Below are positions 53,066-62,623 of a stretch of 64,000 nt of DNA, in pieces (position 1 is the first letter of the stretch; each line of letters starts with the position of its first letter). Source of the DNA: G963662605 sp963662605 (GTDB lineage Bacteria > Bacteroidota > Ignavibacteria > Ignavibacteriales > Ignavibacteriaceae). The DNA lies in contig OY759785.1 in assembly GCA_963662605.1 (NCBI GenBank), positions 3,720,001-3,784,000 of the forward strand, read 5' to 3'. Below the pieces are notes generated by a model that was given only the letters and a program-made list of their open reading frames with translations, searched no databases and was not told the origin of the DNA. The position numbers were made by a program, and so were the translations under genes.

Positions 53066-55120
53066 TTAGTTTTCATTCGGCAGGAATGAGTACTTCTCCC
53101 CGTACTCAAGCATCTGCTTTGTAAAATCATCAGGATAAGAAACAGTAACATCAACTATTTTTCCGTTTTTCAATACCGGCACTAACTGAGGATTGATAAA
53201 TCCTTTGTACGGCGCAACGTTTAATTTAGCGAACCGCTCAAGAACTTCCTTATGCAATTCCTTATCAACTTTCACACCGTAGGTTTCAATAAGATTCTGC
53301 GCGGCTGCATAATCACCCTCCGAAGTTACGCGCTGAATCTCTTTGAGCATTTCACCGAATATCTTGCGAAGTTTATTGAAATCATTGATGGCGATATATG
53401 TTTTCCCGTCTCTCTTAACAAACTCAACAACGTTATCGGCCTTTCCTTTTTCATATGCCCAGCGTGCAATTAGCTGACGGTTACGCATATGTGCTTCTTC
53501 GATGTTTTCACCCGGTTTGATTCTCATAAGCTGAGTCATTAAACCGTTACGCATATATTTGTAATATTCAGCCTTACCGAGATCGGTTGAGGGAGATACG
53601 CCGATGTCAACTAATTTCTGAACAATAATATAATAGAGGGCAACGAGATCGGCGCGGGCTTCTTCTATTGTTGAAGCATAATTTTTCAGTGTTTCGCGCG
53701 GTGTACCGATACCGGCATTTATTTGTCCCGACGCATGGCCGATAACTTCGTGCATATCGGTATGCAAATCATCTGAAAGATCGCCGTATTTTTTAATCAG
53801 ATCAATTTCAGCCTGAGAACCGGCAAATTCTTTTAAAGCGCCTTCCGACGAGGCTTCGTTGTATGCGTGAACAATATTGCCGAGGTTAACTGATTTTGAT
53901 CCGTATTCTTTGCGTATCCAGGTTGCATTCGGCAGATTAATTCCAATCGGTGTTGAAGGTGAGCAGTCGCCTGCTTCAGCCACAACGGTAATAACCTTAG
54001 CGGAGATACCCTTTACTTCTTTTTTCTTATGCTCTTTTGCAATCGGACTGTTGTCCTCAAACCACTGCGCGTTATTGCTGATTGCAGCTATGCGCTTGGT
54101 AGCATCTAAATCTTTGAATGATACGACCGATTCATATGTCGCTTTGTAATTAAGCGGATCGCCGTAAGTCTCGATAAATCCGTTTGTAATATCAATCAAC
54201 GCTTCGGTATCTTTTACCCATTCAATTGAATATTCATCAAAGGTTTTTAAGCTTCCCGTCTTATAAAACTCAATCAGCTTGCTCAACGATTTTTTCTGCT
54301 GAGCGGTTTCCGAAAGTGGCAGAGCCTTTTCAAGCCAATAGACAATCTGTTTGATGGCGGCAGAATACATCCCTCCGACTTTCCATGTCTTTTCAATGAT
54401 CTTACCGTTTTTTTTCATCAGCTTGGAATTCAAGCCCAATGAAATCGGCTCGGGATTGTTCTTATCGAAACGCTTATTATAATAATCTTCTACTTCTTTT
54501 TGGGTCAGGCCCTCATAAAAGTTATTCGCCGAAGTGGCAATAACATCTGCACCGGCAGCCTGATTAGCTTTAGCCGGAGCAATCGAAGGATCAAAGATAA
54601 TCGGAGTAACAAATGCTAAAAATGCATCAATGCTCTGCCCTTTTTTCAGCGGTAGATTTTTCTTTGGAGTATTCTTTACCAAATCGGCAAAATACTCTTT
54701 TGAAATTGTGGGGATGAATTTTAATTCCGCATAATGGTGATGAATGCCGTTTGAGAACCAGAATCTTTTTGCGTACACCATAAAATCGGCATACGAAGCT
54801 GCATTACGGTCGCCTTTATAGCCTTTTACGATTCCTTCGAGTGTTCTGCGGATAACTAAATTATATTTATAATTCTGATCATAAAATATATCACGTCCCG
54901 ACATTGCAGCTTGAGTCAAATAATAGAGCATTTCTTTCTGTTTGGGTGTCAGCGACTCAAATCCGGGAATGCGGTAGCGCAAAACTGCAAGATCTGCGAA
55001 TTGTTCGGTCTGAACTTTAAATTCAGCAGGTTTATCTTTTTCCTGCAAATAGACCTCCTTTTGTCCAATGAATAAGAAACTTACAAAAAACAAACAAAAA
55101 ATAGGTTTAATGAAGTTCAC
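53066..55120 (-). CDS. Dipeptidyl peptidase III-family metallopeptidase (M49)
   Basis: A 684-residue zinc aminopeptidase that removes dipeptides from peptide N-termini. The M49 hallmark HExxGH is present as H457-E458-V-I-G-H462, and the second motif EExxAD is at about 486-491 ('EEARAD'), giving the third zinc ligand. The N-terminus 'FIKPIFCLFFVSFLFIG' is a signal peptide, so unlike the cytosolic eukaryotic enzyme this one is exported, as is common in Bacteroidota. The start is a GTG with AGGAG upstream. It is flanked by its own terminator and a non-coding gap, and is likely monocistronic. Confidence 0.94.
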   Translation of the reverse strand: MNFIKPIFCLFFVSFLFIGQKEVYLQEKDKPAEFKVQTEQFADLAVLRYRIPGFESLTPKQKEMLYYLTQAAMSGRDIFYDQNYKYNLVIRRTLEGIVKGYKGDRNAASYADFMVYAKRFWFSNGIHHHYAELKFIPTISKEYFADLVKNTPKKNLPLKKGQSIDAFLAFVTPIIFDPSIAPAKANQAAGADVIATSANNFYEGLTQKEVEDYYNKRFDKNNPEPISLGLNSKLMKKNGKIIEKTWKVGGMYSAAIKQIVYWLEKALPLSETAQQKKSLSKLIEFYKTGSLKTFDEYSIEWVKDTEALIDITNGFIETYGDPLNYKATYESVVSFKDLDATKRIAAISNNAQWFEDNSPIAKEHKKKEVKGISAKVITVVAEAGDCSPSTPIGINLPNATWIRKEYGSKSVNLGNIVHAYNEASSEGALKEFAGSQAEIDLIKKYGDLSDDLHTDMHEVIGHASGQINAGIGTPRETLKNYASTIEEARADLVALYYIIVQKLVDIGVSPSTDLGKAEYYKYMRNGLMTQLMRIKPGENIEEAHMRNRQLIARWAYEKGKADNVVEFVKRDGKTYIAINDFNKLRKIFGEMLKEIQRVTSEGDYAAAQNLIETYGVKVDKELHKEVLERFAKLNVAPYKGFINPQLVPVLKNGKIVDVTVSYPDDFTKQMLEYGEKYSFLPNEN

Positions 55121-55250
55121 AACATACTCCTGTTGTTAAAATTTTAAAATGAGTCTTGTAATCCTAAATAAGCAGGATAGCAAATTATGCATTCATCCGC
55201 AAGACAAAAGAAAATAGTGATAAACGGTCTTACCGAATGTCGGCGGTGAC

Positions 55251-55952
55251 TTAGGGACCGGTTGTAAAATGGAACGGGTTTGAATTGTTTGATGTGCTTG
55301 AGGCAAATTGAGCCCGTACCCGCCAGTAATATGTGGTGTTGGGTAAAAGTCCTGTTACCAGAAGTGTTGTAGCCACTACACCGCTCCTCGATACAACGAT
55401 ACTGGAAAAGGTGCTGTTCGAAGAAACTTCAACGATGTAACTCACGGCACCTGTCACTTTTTCCCATACCAGAACAGGCATCTTAGACTGACCTGTTGCG
55501 CCGTTATACGGAGTGAGTAAAAGTGGGGACGTATTAACCGTGGTAAAGCTGTAGGCGCTGGAGTAATTCGAGCTTCCAGTTGAGTTCTTTGAGCAGACTC
55601 GCCAATAGTATTTTGTATTATTGATAAGCCCGATTACCACTACCGTTGCCACCGCCGAAAGATTTTTTGTCGCCACAATGGTCTTGAATTGACTATCTGT
55701 CGCTATCTGGACCGTGTACCCCGTGGCGCTGCTTATATACTGCCATACAAGCGTGGGAGGAATGACAATGTTCTGCATGCCGTTTGCCGGAGTCAGCGGT
55801 AATGGCACGGCTGGGGCATTGGTAAGTCCGTTAGAAGAACCTGACGCAGAAGAATCGGGGGAAACCATATCGAAACAGCCCGTAAATACACCCGCCAGCG
55901 TCATTACAATAATGCCGATTGCTGTCCGATGAAAGAATATTTTCATTCTCAT
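55251..55952 (-). CDS. Lipoprotein with two fibronectin type III-like domains
   Basis: A 233-residue lipoprotein. The lipobox 'LAGVFTGC' puts lipidation at Cys26. A Ser-rich spacer leads to two similar FN3-like repeats (about 50-138 and 140-230), each with 'LVW', 'YTVQIATDSQF' or 'YIVEVSSNSTF' and 'NTKYYWRV' or 'NTTYYWRV'. No catalytic domain is visible. It probably faces the periplasm or cell surface and binds protein or sugar, but the partner is unknown. The repeats are similar enough to suggest internal duplication. Confidence 0.85.
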   Translation of the reverse strand: MRMKIFFHRTAIGIIVMTLAGVFTGCFDMVSPDSSASGSSNGLTNAPAVPLPLTPANGMQNIVIPPTLVWQYISSATGYTVQIATDSQFKTIVATKNLSAVATVVVIGLINNTKYYWRVCSKNSTGSSNYSSAYSFTTVNTSPLLLTPYNGATGQSKMPVLVWEKVTGAVSYIVEVSSNSTFSSIVVSRSGVVATTLLVTGLLPNTTYYWRVRAQFASSTSNNSNPFHFTTGP

Positions 55953-56413
55953 AGTCTCACTAACTGTTAAATTGCAGCAGCTTTTCAGTTTATAGACATC
56001 GCAGAATATTTCGGGAATTTTTCCGGCCGGTTAGAGGAGTTTCAAGCAACCATCCGGATTCGGCAAATTTCATTTCGGGGGCGCAATTGTCAAATAAGAC
56101 TAATAGCTAAATTTTTCGTCTGGTGGAAATACGTGAAAAATGACAAAATTGCAGATAATTTTGAAATTCTGACTATAAGTTATAAATAATTTCAACATAC
56201 GAATATAAAAAAAGCAAAAAATATGCAACCCGCCAAGAAAGCTGCAAATTTCGCCCGACTTTTTCATTTGTTAAGAAATTGGGTAAAAAGCCTTTTTTTC
56301 GCCGATTTTCCAACATTTCCGGAAAAACTTGTCAACATACGACTTTTATAATTGATTTTGTTTTAATTTTTCCCTATCTAAGTATCGAGTTATTTAATTT
56401 TTACCGTTGAAAG
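55953..56413. other. AT-rich divergent intergenic region
   Basis: About 460 bp, strongly AT-rich, with no open frame worth calling. It lies between the FN3 lipoprotein and TPR genes, which point away from each other, so it should carry both promoters. Confidence 0.5.
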
Positions 56414-56899
56414 ATGCGAGAGAACGAAAAATATAGTGAAGCTTACGAGCTTATCAAAAAAGGCTACCAGTATCAAAGACGTGGTAGAATAAGCGCTGCT
56501 ATAAGGACTTACCGCAAGTCACTTAAGATTTTACCTACAGCAGAAGCCCACACCTTTTTAGGCTGGGCGTTCAGCTTGCAGGGGCGTTACGATAAAGCAA
56601 TTGAAGAGTGCTACCGGGCAATAGATCTTGATGAAGAATACGGCAATCCATATAATGACCTCGGATATTACTTCACGATTTATAAAAAATACGATGAGGC
56701 GCTTGAGTGGTTAACGAAAGCAATTAATGCTCCGAGATACGAAGAACGCCATCTGGCTTATTATAACCTCGGAAAGATTTATGAGTTGAAGGGTGATTGG
56801 TTTAAGGCTATTCAGTATTATTATCAATCATATCAGTGCAACCCATCATTCATCGAAGGCAGCGATGCAACACTCCGGCTGCAGGGTGTCCTGAACTAA
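56414..56899 (+). CDS. Tetratricopeptide repeat protein
   Basis: A 161-residue soluble protein made almost wholly of TPR helices, about four motifs ('AYELIKKGYQYQRRGRISAA', 'AHTFLGWAFSLQGRYDKAIE', 'PYNDLGYYFTIYKKYDEALE', 'AYYNLGKIYELKGDWFKAI'). It has no signal peptide, so it is likely cytoplasmic and mediates protein contacts. It is a single-gene unit ahead of a bidirectional terminator shared with secF. The specific partner is unknown. Confidence 0.88.
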   Translation: MRENEKYSEAYELIKKGYQYQRRGRISAAIRTYRKSLKILPTAEAHTFLGWAFSLQGRYDKAIEECYRAIDLDEEYGNPYNDLGYYFTIYKKYDEALEWLTKAINAPRYEERHLAYYNLGKIYELKGDWFKAIQYYYQSYQCNPSFIEGSDATLRLQGVLN

Positions 56900-56921
56900 A
56901 ACATTTAAAAATGTGCATATA

Positions 56922-56953
56922 AAAAAACCTCCCGATACTTCAGGAGGTTTTTT
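56922..56953. terminator. Bidirectional terminator between the TPR and secF genes
   Basis: Stem AACCTCC with its complement around a ten-base loop, with A/T runs on both sides giving U-tracts in both directions between convergent genes. Confidence 0.92.
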
Positions 56954-56977
56954 GTTTTAAAGCTTTTTATATTCGAC

Positions 56978-58117
56978 TTAGAATTCGATCTTCTTCTTTT
57001 TCACAATCGAGTAATCAAGTACTATCGAACTCGCAACGAAGATTGAAGAATACGTTCCGATCACGATACCGAAGGTAAGGGTGAATGCAAACGAACGGAG
57101 CACCTCACCGCCGAAGATCAGCAGCACGAGACAGGCAATGAAGGTCGTACCACCGGTAAGGATCGTACGACTCATGGTTTTGTTAATACTCATGTTCATC
57201 AAACTATACAGGGATTCGTTTTTGTGCAGTTTAACCGTCTCTCTAACGCGGTCAAACACGATAACCGTGTCCATTACCGAATAACCGATAAGGGTCAGGA
57301 ATGCCGCTACAACGGTCAGCGATACATCAAGGTTCAATCCGGGGATTAAGCCATACAATGTTGCGTATAATCCCAATGTAATAAGCGTATCATGGAACAA
57401 CGCGAGAACCGCGCCAAACGCGAAGATAAATTTATATCTGATGCCGAGGTAAAGCAAAATACCTATGAGTGAAAAGAATATTGCAACAACCGCATCTCTT
57501 TTTAATTCGCTGCCGACCTTAGGACCAACTACTTCTACTCTCTGAACTTCAAAATGATAGCCGGAAAGTTTTGTGTGTAAGTTTTCCTTAATCCAGTCAG
57601 CAATACCGATACGGACAATCATTTTGGTGTTTGCAACTTCTTCGGAAGCACGACCCGCCTGATACCCGTTAAGGAACAGTTTTTCAATAACAAGGTTTGT
57701 GGTATCAGAATTCGGAAACTCGTAAGTGATTGAATTTGCCGAGTGGTCAACAATTTTGACCGGAATACCGGGAAGAACACTGTTAATCTCTTTTTCCAAT
57801 CCAGCCTGAACTTTAGGATAAATGGACTGTGGAATTTCCTGTAATTCAGTACGAATAAGAACGCTCTTATCGCCGCCGAACATTTTCACTTCGACGTCTC
57901 CAAGGCCGATCCGGTCAATACTTGTTCTCAAAGTACTGATATCAACCGGACGATTAACCCTCAACTCCATTTCCGTTCCACCCTTGAAGTCAATACCGAA
58001 CTGGAGACCGCGGAAAAGAATGTTAATAAACCCTATCAGGAATAATGTAATCGAAAGTGCATAGAAGAACTTTCTCTTACCCATAAAATCTACATTTAAA
58101 TTATGCAATATGCGCAT
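56978..58117 (-). CDS. secF: Protein translocase subunit SecF
   Basis: A 379-residue inner-membrane protein that works with SecD to pull exported proteins using the proton gradient. The N-terminal membrane segment is 'FFYALSITLFLIGFINILF', followed by 'GLQFGIDFKGGTEMELRV', the SecF signature. A periplasmic domain of about 140 residues is followed by five membrane spans, including 'YSVMDTVIVFDRVRE' and 'SRTILTGGTTFIACLVL'. It lies 29 bases after secD and ends before a shared terminator, so secD-secF form an operon. Numerous exported proteins in the window would depend on it. Confidence 0.97.
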   Translation of the reverse strand: MRILHNLNVDFMGKRKFFYALSITLFLIGFINILFRGLQFGIDFKGGTEMELRVNRPVDISTLRTSIDRIGLGDVEVKMFGGDKSVLIRTELQEIPQSIYPKVQAGLEKEINSVLPGIPVKIVDHSANSITYEFPNSDTTNLVIEKLFLNGYQAGRASEEVANTKMIVRIGIADWIKENLHTKLSGYHFEVQRVEVVGPKVGSELKRDAVVAIFFSLIGILLYLGIRYKFIFAFGAVLALFHDTLITLGLYATLYGLIPGLNLDVSLTVVAAFLTLIGYSVMDTVIVFDRVRETVKLHKNESLYSLMNMSINKTMSRTILTGGTTFIACLVLLIFGGEVLRSFAFTLTFGIVIGTYSSIFVASSIVLDYSIVKKKKIEF

Positions 58118-58146
58118 TGAAATTTTCGCTCCTTAAACTCTAAAAA

Positions 58147-60096
58147 TTAACCGATCGTTATTTTATAACCTTTGTTGATCATATAGTCAAGCACTACTCT
58201 TGATACAACAAGCGCACTGAACAAGCTCGCAACAATACCAATCATCAGCGTGAGCGCGAAACCCTGAACCGGACCCGTACCAAACTGATAAAGAATAACA
58301 CCGGTTATAAGAGTGGTCATGTTCGAATCAATGATAGCTGAATTAGCCCTGCTGAATCCACTATCAACTGCTGCCTTCATTGTTTTACCGACGGCGAGCT
58401 CTTCTCTGATACGTTCATATATAAGTACGTTTGCATCTACTGCCATACCCATCGTAAGAACGATACCTGCAATACCCGGTAAAGTTAACGATGCTTTAAA
58501 TCCGGCAAGCACAGCCAGTACAAACAGAATTGTAAGTGCGAGACCGAACGCCGCGATAGAACCTGACCGCTGATAATAAACGATCATGAAAATCGCGATG
58601 AGCAGATAACCGAAAAGCATTGAATCAACGCCCTTGGTGATAGAATCCTGACCGAGTGATGGTCCGACGGTACGCTCTTCAATGATTTCAACAGGCGCAG
58701 GTAATGCACCGGCTTTCAGAACGATTTCAAGAAGCTTGGCTTCCTGCATATCGGCCATACCTTCAATTTGTGATCTGCCGCCTGAAATTTTGTTGCGGAT
58801 AACCGGAGCTGAGAAGCAGAGGTTATCAAGAACGATAGCACAGCGTTTGCCGATGTTTGCACCGGTAATACGTGCCCATTGGGTGGCTCCCTCTCCGCTC
58901 ATTTCCATAGAAACAACCGGTGATGAACCGTTCGGGTCAATCTGTGACATTGCATTAGTAACAACACCACCTGTTAATTCAGGAGTTTTGTTAACTAAAT
59001 ACATGAAATAAAAAGTTTCCTGTGTCTTTGTCTGGGAAACAGGTTTTGCCGAAAAAATGAATTCAACGTTATTCGGAATTACTTTTTTAACATCTTCGCG
59101 GTTGAAAATTCTCTGTAATTTTTCGCGGTCATCAGCTTTTACATAAGCATCGGCACTTCTTCCTGAAGGATCAAGACGTGCTAAAGCAAAGAACGGATGT
59201 TCTTTTGTAAACTTAGCTTCCTGAGCAGCAGCTGATGTATCTTTTTTAGTTTCTTTTTCCTTCACGGCTGTTTCTTTGGCTTTTGCCAATGAGTCGGCAG
59301 CTAACGTAGAATCAGAAGCCGTTGTATCATCTAATTTCTTTCCGGAAAGAACTTCATCAACTTTCTTCATGATGCTGAAAGCAAAGTTCGGCTCTTTTAA
59401 GAGCTTGAACTCGAGAAGAGCGGTTCCCTGCAAAAGCTGACGGGCTTCTTCTTCTTTAGCAACACCCGGAAGTTCAATGATAATTCTGCGGTCGCCCTGC
59501 TTCTGGATAGAAGGTTCCGAAACGCCGTACTGGTCAATACGGTTACGGATAATTTCCATTGCGCGGCTAACGGCATCTTCCGTCTGCTTCTTTAAATCTT
59601 TTACAATTTTGTCATCATCCTCGCGGATAGAACCGAAATACCGACTAATGCGGATATTGCGTTCTTTTAATTTGCGGACAACGATATCTACGATAGGTTC
59701 GTTCGATCTCGCGGCTTCCTTGGAAGCTTCAGCAAGAATCTGACGATACGTGTCATCCGGTTTGCTGGGGAGTTTCTCCAGAAGTTTGGCTGTGTTCACT
59801 TCAAGCACTAAACGCATACCGCCCTGCAAATCAAGACCAAGCTTGATGCGCTGTAACCGTGCGTCGCGGATTTTGGGGTCGTTCAGTTTTATACTGTCTT
59901 CGACTCCTTGAAGCATTTTTTTCAGCTGATCGTCTGAAATGTTGGAATTTTTCTTGAGAATTTCTGCTCTCTTCGCTTCAACGATTGCTGCTACTTTCTT
60001 TGTGTTCATAAAATCCAGAACAGTCGGATATAGCAAATAAACGCTTAACGCGATGGCAGCGAGAATAATCACTAATCTAAAGCCAATATTTTTCAT
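58147..60096 (-). CDS. secD: Protein translocase subunit SecD
   Basis: A 649-residue inner-membrane protein. The N-terminal span is 'LVIILAAIALSVYLLYP'. The P1 head (about 95-420) contains 'LGLDLQGGMRLVLEV', 'RNRIDQYGVSEPSIQKQG' and 'RRIIIELPGV'. A low-complexity, Lys/Glu/Ala-rich stretch (about 255-295) interrupts the periplasmic region. The C-terminal membrane domain has 'TLPGIAGIVLTMGMAVDANVL' and 'YERIREELAVGKT', with the conserved Asp for proton flow. Long SecD with such an insert is usual in Bacteroidota-related phyla. It is the first gene of the secDF pair. Confidence 0.97.
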   Translation of the reverse strand: MKNIGFRLVIILAAIALSVYLLYPTVLDFMNTKKVAAIVEAKRAEILKKNSNISDDQLKKMLQGVEDSIKLNDPKIRDARLQRIKLGLDLQGGMRLVLEVNTAKLLEKLPSKPDDTYRQILAEASKEAARSNEPIVDIVVRKLKERNIRISRYFGSIREDDDKIVKDLKKQTEDAVSRAMEIIRNRIDQYGVSEPSIQKQGDRRIIIELPGVAKEEEARQLLQGTALLEFKLLKEPNFAFSIMKKVDEVLSGKKLDDTTASDSTLAADSLAKAKETAVKEKETKKDTSAAAQEAKFTKEHPFFALARLDPSGRSADAYVKADDREKLQRIFNREDVKKVIPNNVEFIFSAKPVSQTKTQETFYFMYLVNKTPELTGGVVTNAMSQIDPNGSSPVVSMEMSGEGATQWARITGANIGKRCAIVLDNLCFSAPVIRNKISGGRSQIEGMADMQEAKLLEIVLKAGALPAPVEIIEERTVGPSLGQDSITKGVDSMLFGYLLIAIFMIVYYQRSGSIAAFGLALTILFVLAVLAGFKASLTLPGIAGIVLTMGMAVDANVLIYERIREELAVGKTMKAAVDSGFSRANSAIIDSNMTTLITGVILYQFGTGPVQGFALTLMIGIVASLFSALVVSRVVLDYMINKGYKITIG

Positions 60097-60410
60097 ACCG
60101 GGCGAGTTTCACTTATAAATAGATGAATTGTAAAATTAATTGAATCATTAAATTACCCCAAAAGTAGCTAAAAGTCAATCAAAACATTCAGGATTGTGGC
60201 ACCCCAGACCCTCAAAACCCCCGAAATCGCCGATTTTTTCACAATACTTGCATCCGATAAGTCCCCAAAAGAAAATAATTTAGATTTTTCACTTCCCGGC
60301 GCTTGTGTTAGATAAGTACAGCCTTTCACGTTTTGTTCACGAACAGGCAAACAATAATAATAAAGCCAAATACCTCCGCATTTATTCCTCCTAATATTAT
60401 TATGATTTGT
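60097..60410. other. Intergenic region upstream of secD
   Basis: About 310 bp with no convincing gene. It contains the secD promoter and the 3' trailer of the small lipoprotein gene. I see no clear terminator or known RNA motif. Confidence 0.5.
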
Positions 60411-60830
60411 TTATTGGATTTTCAGACTACCTTTACCATTAAGTTCTATGTCAACTAGAAATTCAGTTGTGTCAATCGGTGTATTGATTTGCAGAGAATC
60501 TTTTAAAGTCAAAGAGGGTAAGTTTATTCCGACAGCACCGAACAATTTTAACGAAATTACTCCAGTATCTTTGACAGGGTAAATGGTTATTACCTTTGTA
60601 GTGCCATCCGCACCAGTTTCTTCAAAAATCGTATACGGATATTTATCTGTGGACTTCAAATAGGTATTTCCTATTCGCATACTGTCAAGTTTTGTGTCAA
60701 CAGTAATCTTGATATGGTATTTGCTTTCTGGTTCGTCCAAATTAACCCCGCACGCAGTTAGTACAAGGGACGACAAAAATGCCGCACATAAAATTTTCCA
60801 ACTTCGATTTCTACTCGTGATGGCCTTCAT
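60411..60830 (-). CDS. Small lipoprotein of unknown function
   Basis: A 139-residue lipoprotein with lipobox 'LVLTAC' (Cys27). The rest is a beta-rich domain with alternating hydrophobic strands ('YHIKITVDTKLD', 'TKVITIYPVKD', 'TEFLVDIELNGKG'), Ig/PEGA-like in feel. I do not recognise the family. A strong AGGAGGATAG ribosome site precedes the ATG. The gene lies 27 bases after the barrel-like protein gene and is probably co-transcribed with it. Confidence 0.75.
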   Translation of the reverse strand: MKAITSRNRSWKILCAAFLSSLVLTACGVNLDEPESKYHIKITVDTKLDSMRIGNTYLKSTDKYPYTIFEETGADGTTKVITIYPVKDTGVISLKLFGAVGINLPSLTLKDSLQINTPIDTTEFLVDIELNGKGSLKIQ

Positions 60831-60857
60831 CTATCCTCCTTTAAAGTCAATTGAAAT

Positions 60858-61367
60858 TTATTTTCCGTTACCGATAGTGAATGTTACCGTAGAAGCGACA
60901 AAACATCTTGTCGCGTTTACATTGCCCATGCAATTAATGCCGATGCCTATTTCATTTGCTATTCGAAATAACAGATATACTTCGGCTTGCAAGCCGATAG
61001 TATGAATATTTTTGTATATTCCGTAGTTTATTCCTTTCTTGCCGTCAACGTATGAAAGTCCTCCAAATCCGTACGCGGCGAACCATTTTGATTGATACCT
61101 CTTCCCGATCAAAGCGCTGAGAGATCTAAAGACATATCTTTCGGGATCAGGGGTAAAATTATCACCGGGATACAAGTTCCCTTTCAGGTAATAACCCGCC
61201 TTATAAAAATTGGTTCCAATAGAAAAACAATAACCCGTATGAAATGTGAAATAGTAATTCTCCGCCTGAGTGCCGAAAGTCATCCAGTATTTGTAAGTTG
61301 TGTCGTTTTCCTGACAAAAAGCGGGCATCATTAGGATGAACAGCAATAGAAAAAGTATTTTTTTCAT
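60858..61367 (-). CDS. Small exported beta-rich protein, possible outer-membrane barrel
   Basis: A 169-residue protein with a signal peptide (MKKILFLLLFILMMPAFC). The mature part is rich in Gly, Tyr and Phe with alternating strands ('YYFTFHTGYCFSIGTNFY', 'AAYGFGGLSYVDG', 'IHTIGLQAEVYLLF') and ends in 'TVTFTIGNGK', resembling a small outer-membrane barrel. No family is recognised. It is the first gene of a two-gene unit with the small lipoprotein downstream. Confidence 0.72.
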   Translation of the reverse strand: MKKILFLLLFILMMPAFCQENDTTYKYWMTFGTQAENYYFTFHTGYCFSIGTNFYKAGYYLKGNLYPGDNFTPDPERYVFRSLSALIGKRYQSKWFAAYGFGGLSYVDGKKGINYGIYKNIHTIGLQAEVYLLFRIANEIGIGINCMGNVNATRCFVASTVTFTIGNGK

Positions 61368-61640
61368 AAATAAACCTATTCATTAGAATTAGTAGCTAAA
61401 TAAATGTATATAATCACTCGTGCTTTTAGATTCTGATGTTCGTCGAATGCTTGGAATTACTATGGTGAGAATTTCCAACAACAGCTTCAACCTCAAACAA
61501 AATAATTAAATTTTTTTAACTTTTTAATCTAACCCCAAAAGCCACTCGTGTCAAGACAACACTTGGGGCCTTTTCATCTTTTTTGATTTGCATTAAAGGG
61601 CGTAGCAAGAACAGACAATACAAATGGAAATCAAATGAAC

Positions 61641-62552
61641 TTAGCTATCGGTTTCCGCTTGTATATCGAGCCGGTTCGAAATATCCCTGAGTGATGTACG
61701 GCTTTCCATCAGGTCGGGAATATACTCAACGGAGGAGATAAATGTCCATAAATACGATACAACCGAGAATACTTTTCCGGTGGTAAAATCATCCATATCT
61801 ATTGATATATATAAAACGACAAGAAAAATAATTAAAAGGACAACCCGAAGGCTGCCGAAGTTAAAGGCACCCCAGTTCGCGATTTTTTTCTGATTGTTCG
61901 CCATTGAACGGTAAAGGGTTTGGACTTTTTCCGGTTGCATTTCGGAGAACGTATCGAACATTTTCTCATAATCGTCATGCAGATCCTTTTGATAAACGGA
62001 AACCTTGCGATTATAAATCTTTCCCATCCAGATGAGCGGCAGTGTTACCAGAAGGCAAGCTGCGGAAATACGCCAGTCAAAAAGTGTTAAAGCAGCTATT
62101 GCGCCGCCGACAGCAATCACATGTTCAGCAATTTCGGGAATACGATATTGGAAAAACGAAACAATTTCCTGTGATAACTGAGCGCGCCCTGCAATTTTTC
62201 CAGCTTCAAGCTTCATCCGTTTTCCTTCTGCGGTCAGCTTGGTAACGATTATCGTTAGAATTTTTTGAAAGATGCGCGGCTCCATCAATCTTCTGGCAGA
62301 CCCGGCGGAAGAGTTTACCGCATAAACCATTACCCAGAGAAATAAAGGAAACGCAACTACTCCGTGTATCAGTTTAAAAGGTGAAATTCCCGGAGTGGTT
62401 GCAGCAACTTTATCAATGAAAGCGTCAATCAACTTACCGAAAATTGCGGGCTCAAACACCCACGCAAGATTTTCGACAAGAACAAGGACAATAACAAATA
62501 TTATACCCGCTTTTTGCTCTTTGAGCAATTTCCCTAACGTCATATAAGCCAT
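61641..62552 (-). CDS. ABC transporter six-transmembrane domain protein without ATPase domain
   Basis: A 303-residue membrane protein matching the transmembrane half of an ABC exporter. Hydrophobic spans include 'IIFVIVLVLVENLAWVF', 'VVAFPLFLWVMVYAV' and 'VVLLIIFLVVLYISID'. The frame stops cleanly after about six spans ('SRTSLRDISNRLDIQAETDS') where an exporter's nucleotide-binding domain would begin, and none is encoded downstream. NBD-less six-span proteins exist as a small family, so this need not be a broken gene. I choose the ATG at 62552; an upstream ATG at 62600 would translate the preceding terminator. Partner and substrate are unknown. Confidence 0.82.
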   Translation of the reverse strand: MAYMTLGKLLKEQKAGIIFVIVLVLVENLAWVFEPAIFGKLIDAFIDKVAATTPGISPFKLIHGVVAFPLFLWVMVYAVNSSAGSARRLMEPRIFQKILTIIVTKLTAEGKRMKLEAGKIAGRAQLSQEIVSFFQYRIPEIAEHVIAVGGAIAALTLFDWRISAACLLVTLPLIWMGKIYNRKVSVYQKDLHDDYEKMFDTFSEMQPEKVQTLYRSMANNQKKIANWGAFNFGSLRVVLLIIFLVVLYISIDMDDFTTGKVFSVVSYLWTFISSVEYIPDLMESRTSLRDISNRLDIQAETDS

Positions 62553-62569
62553 AATTAGTTTATAATATA

Positions 62570-62596
62570 GCAAAGACGGCTTGCGGCCGTCTTTGC
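62570..62596 (-). terminator. Terminator-like hairpin after maeB
   Basis: An 11-bp perfect stem (GCAAAGACGGC) with a five-base loop on the minus strand, about 28 bases after the maeB stop. The trailing U-tract is poor (CTATATTAT), so termination may be partial, with read-through into the ABC-like gene. Confidence 0.6.
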
Positions 62597-62623
62597 ACAT
62601 TGGATTTCTTTAGAATAACCTTA

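Noticed and set aside
60168..60350. 60-codon frame upstream of secD
   Set aside because: Short, without family features or ribosome site; likely chance.
61530..61575. Possible terminator with CCCCAA/TTGGGG arms
   Set aside because: Long unpaired loop and no U-tract in a useful position.
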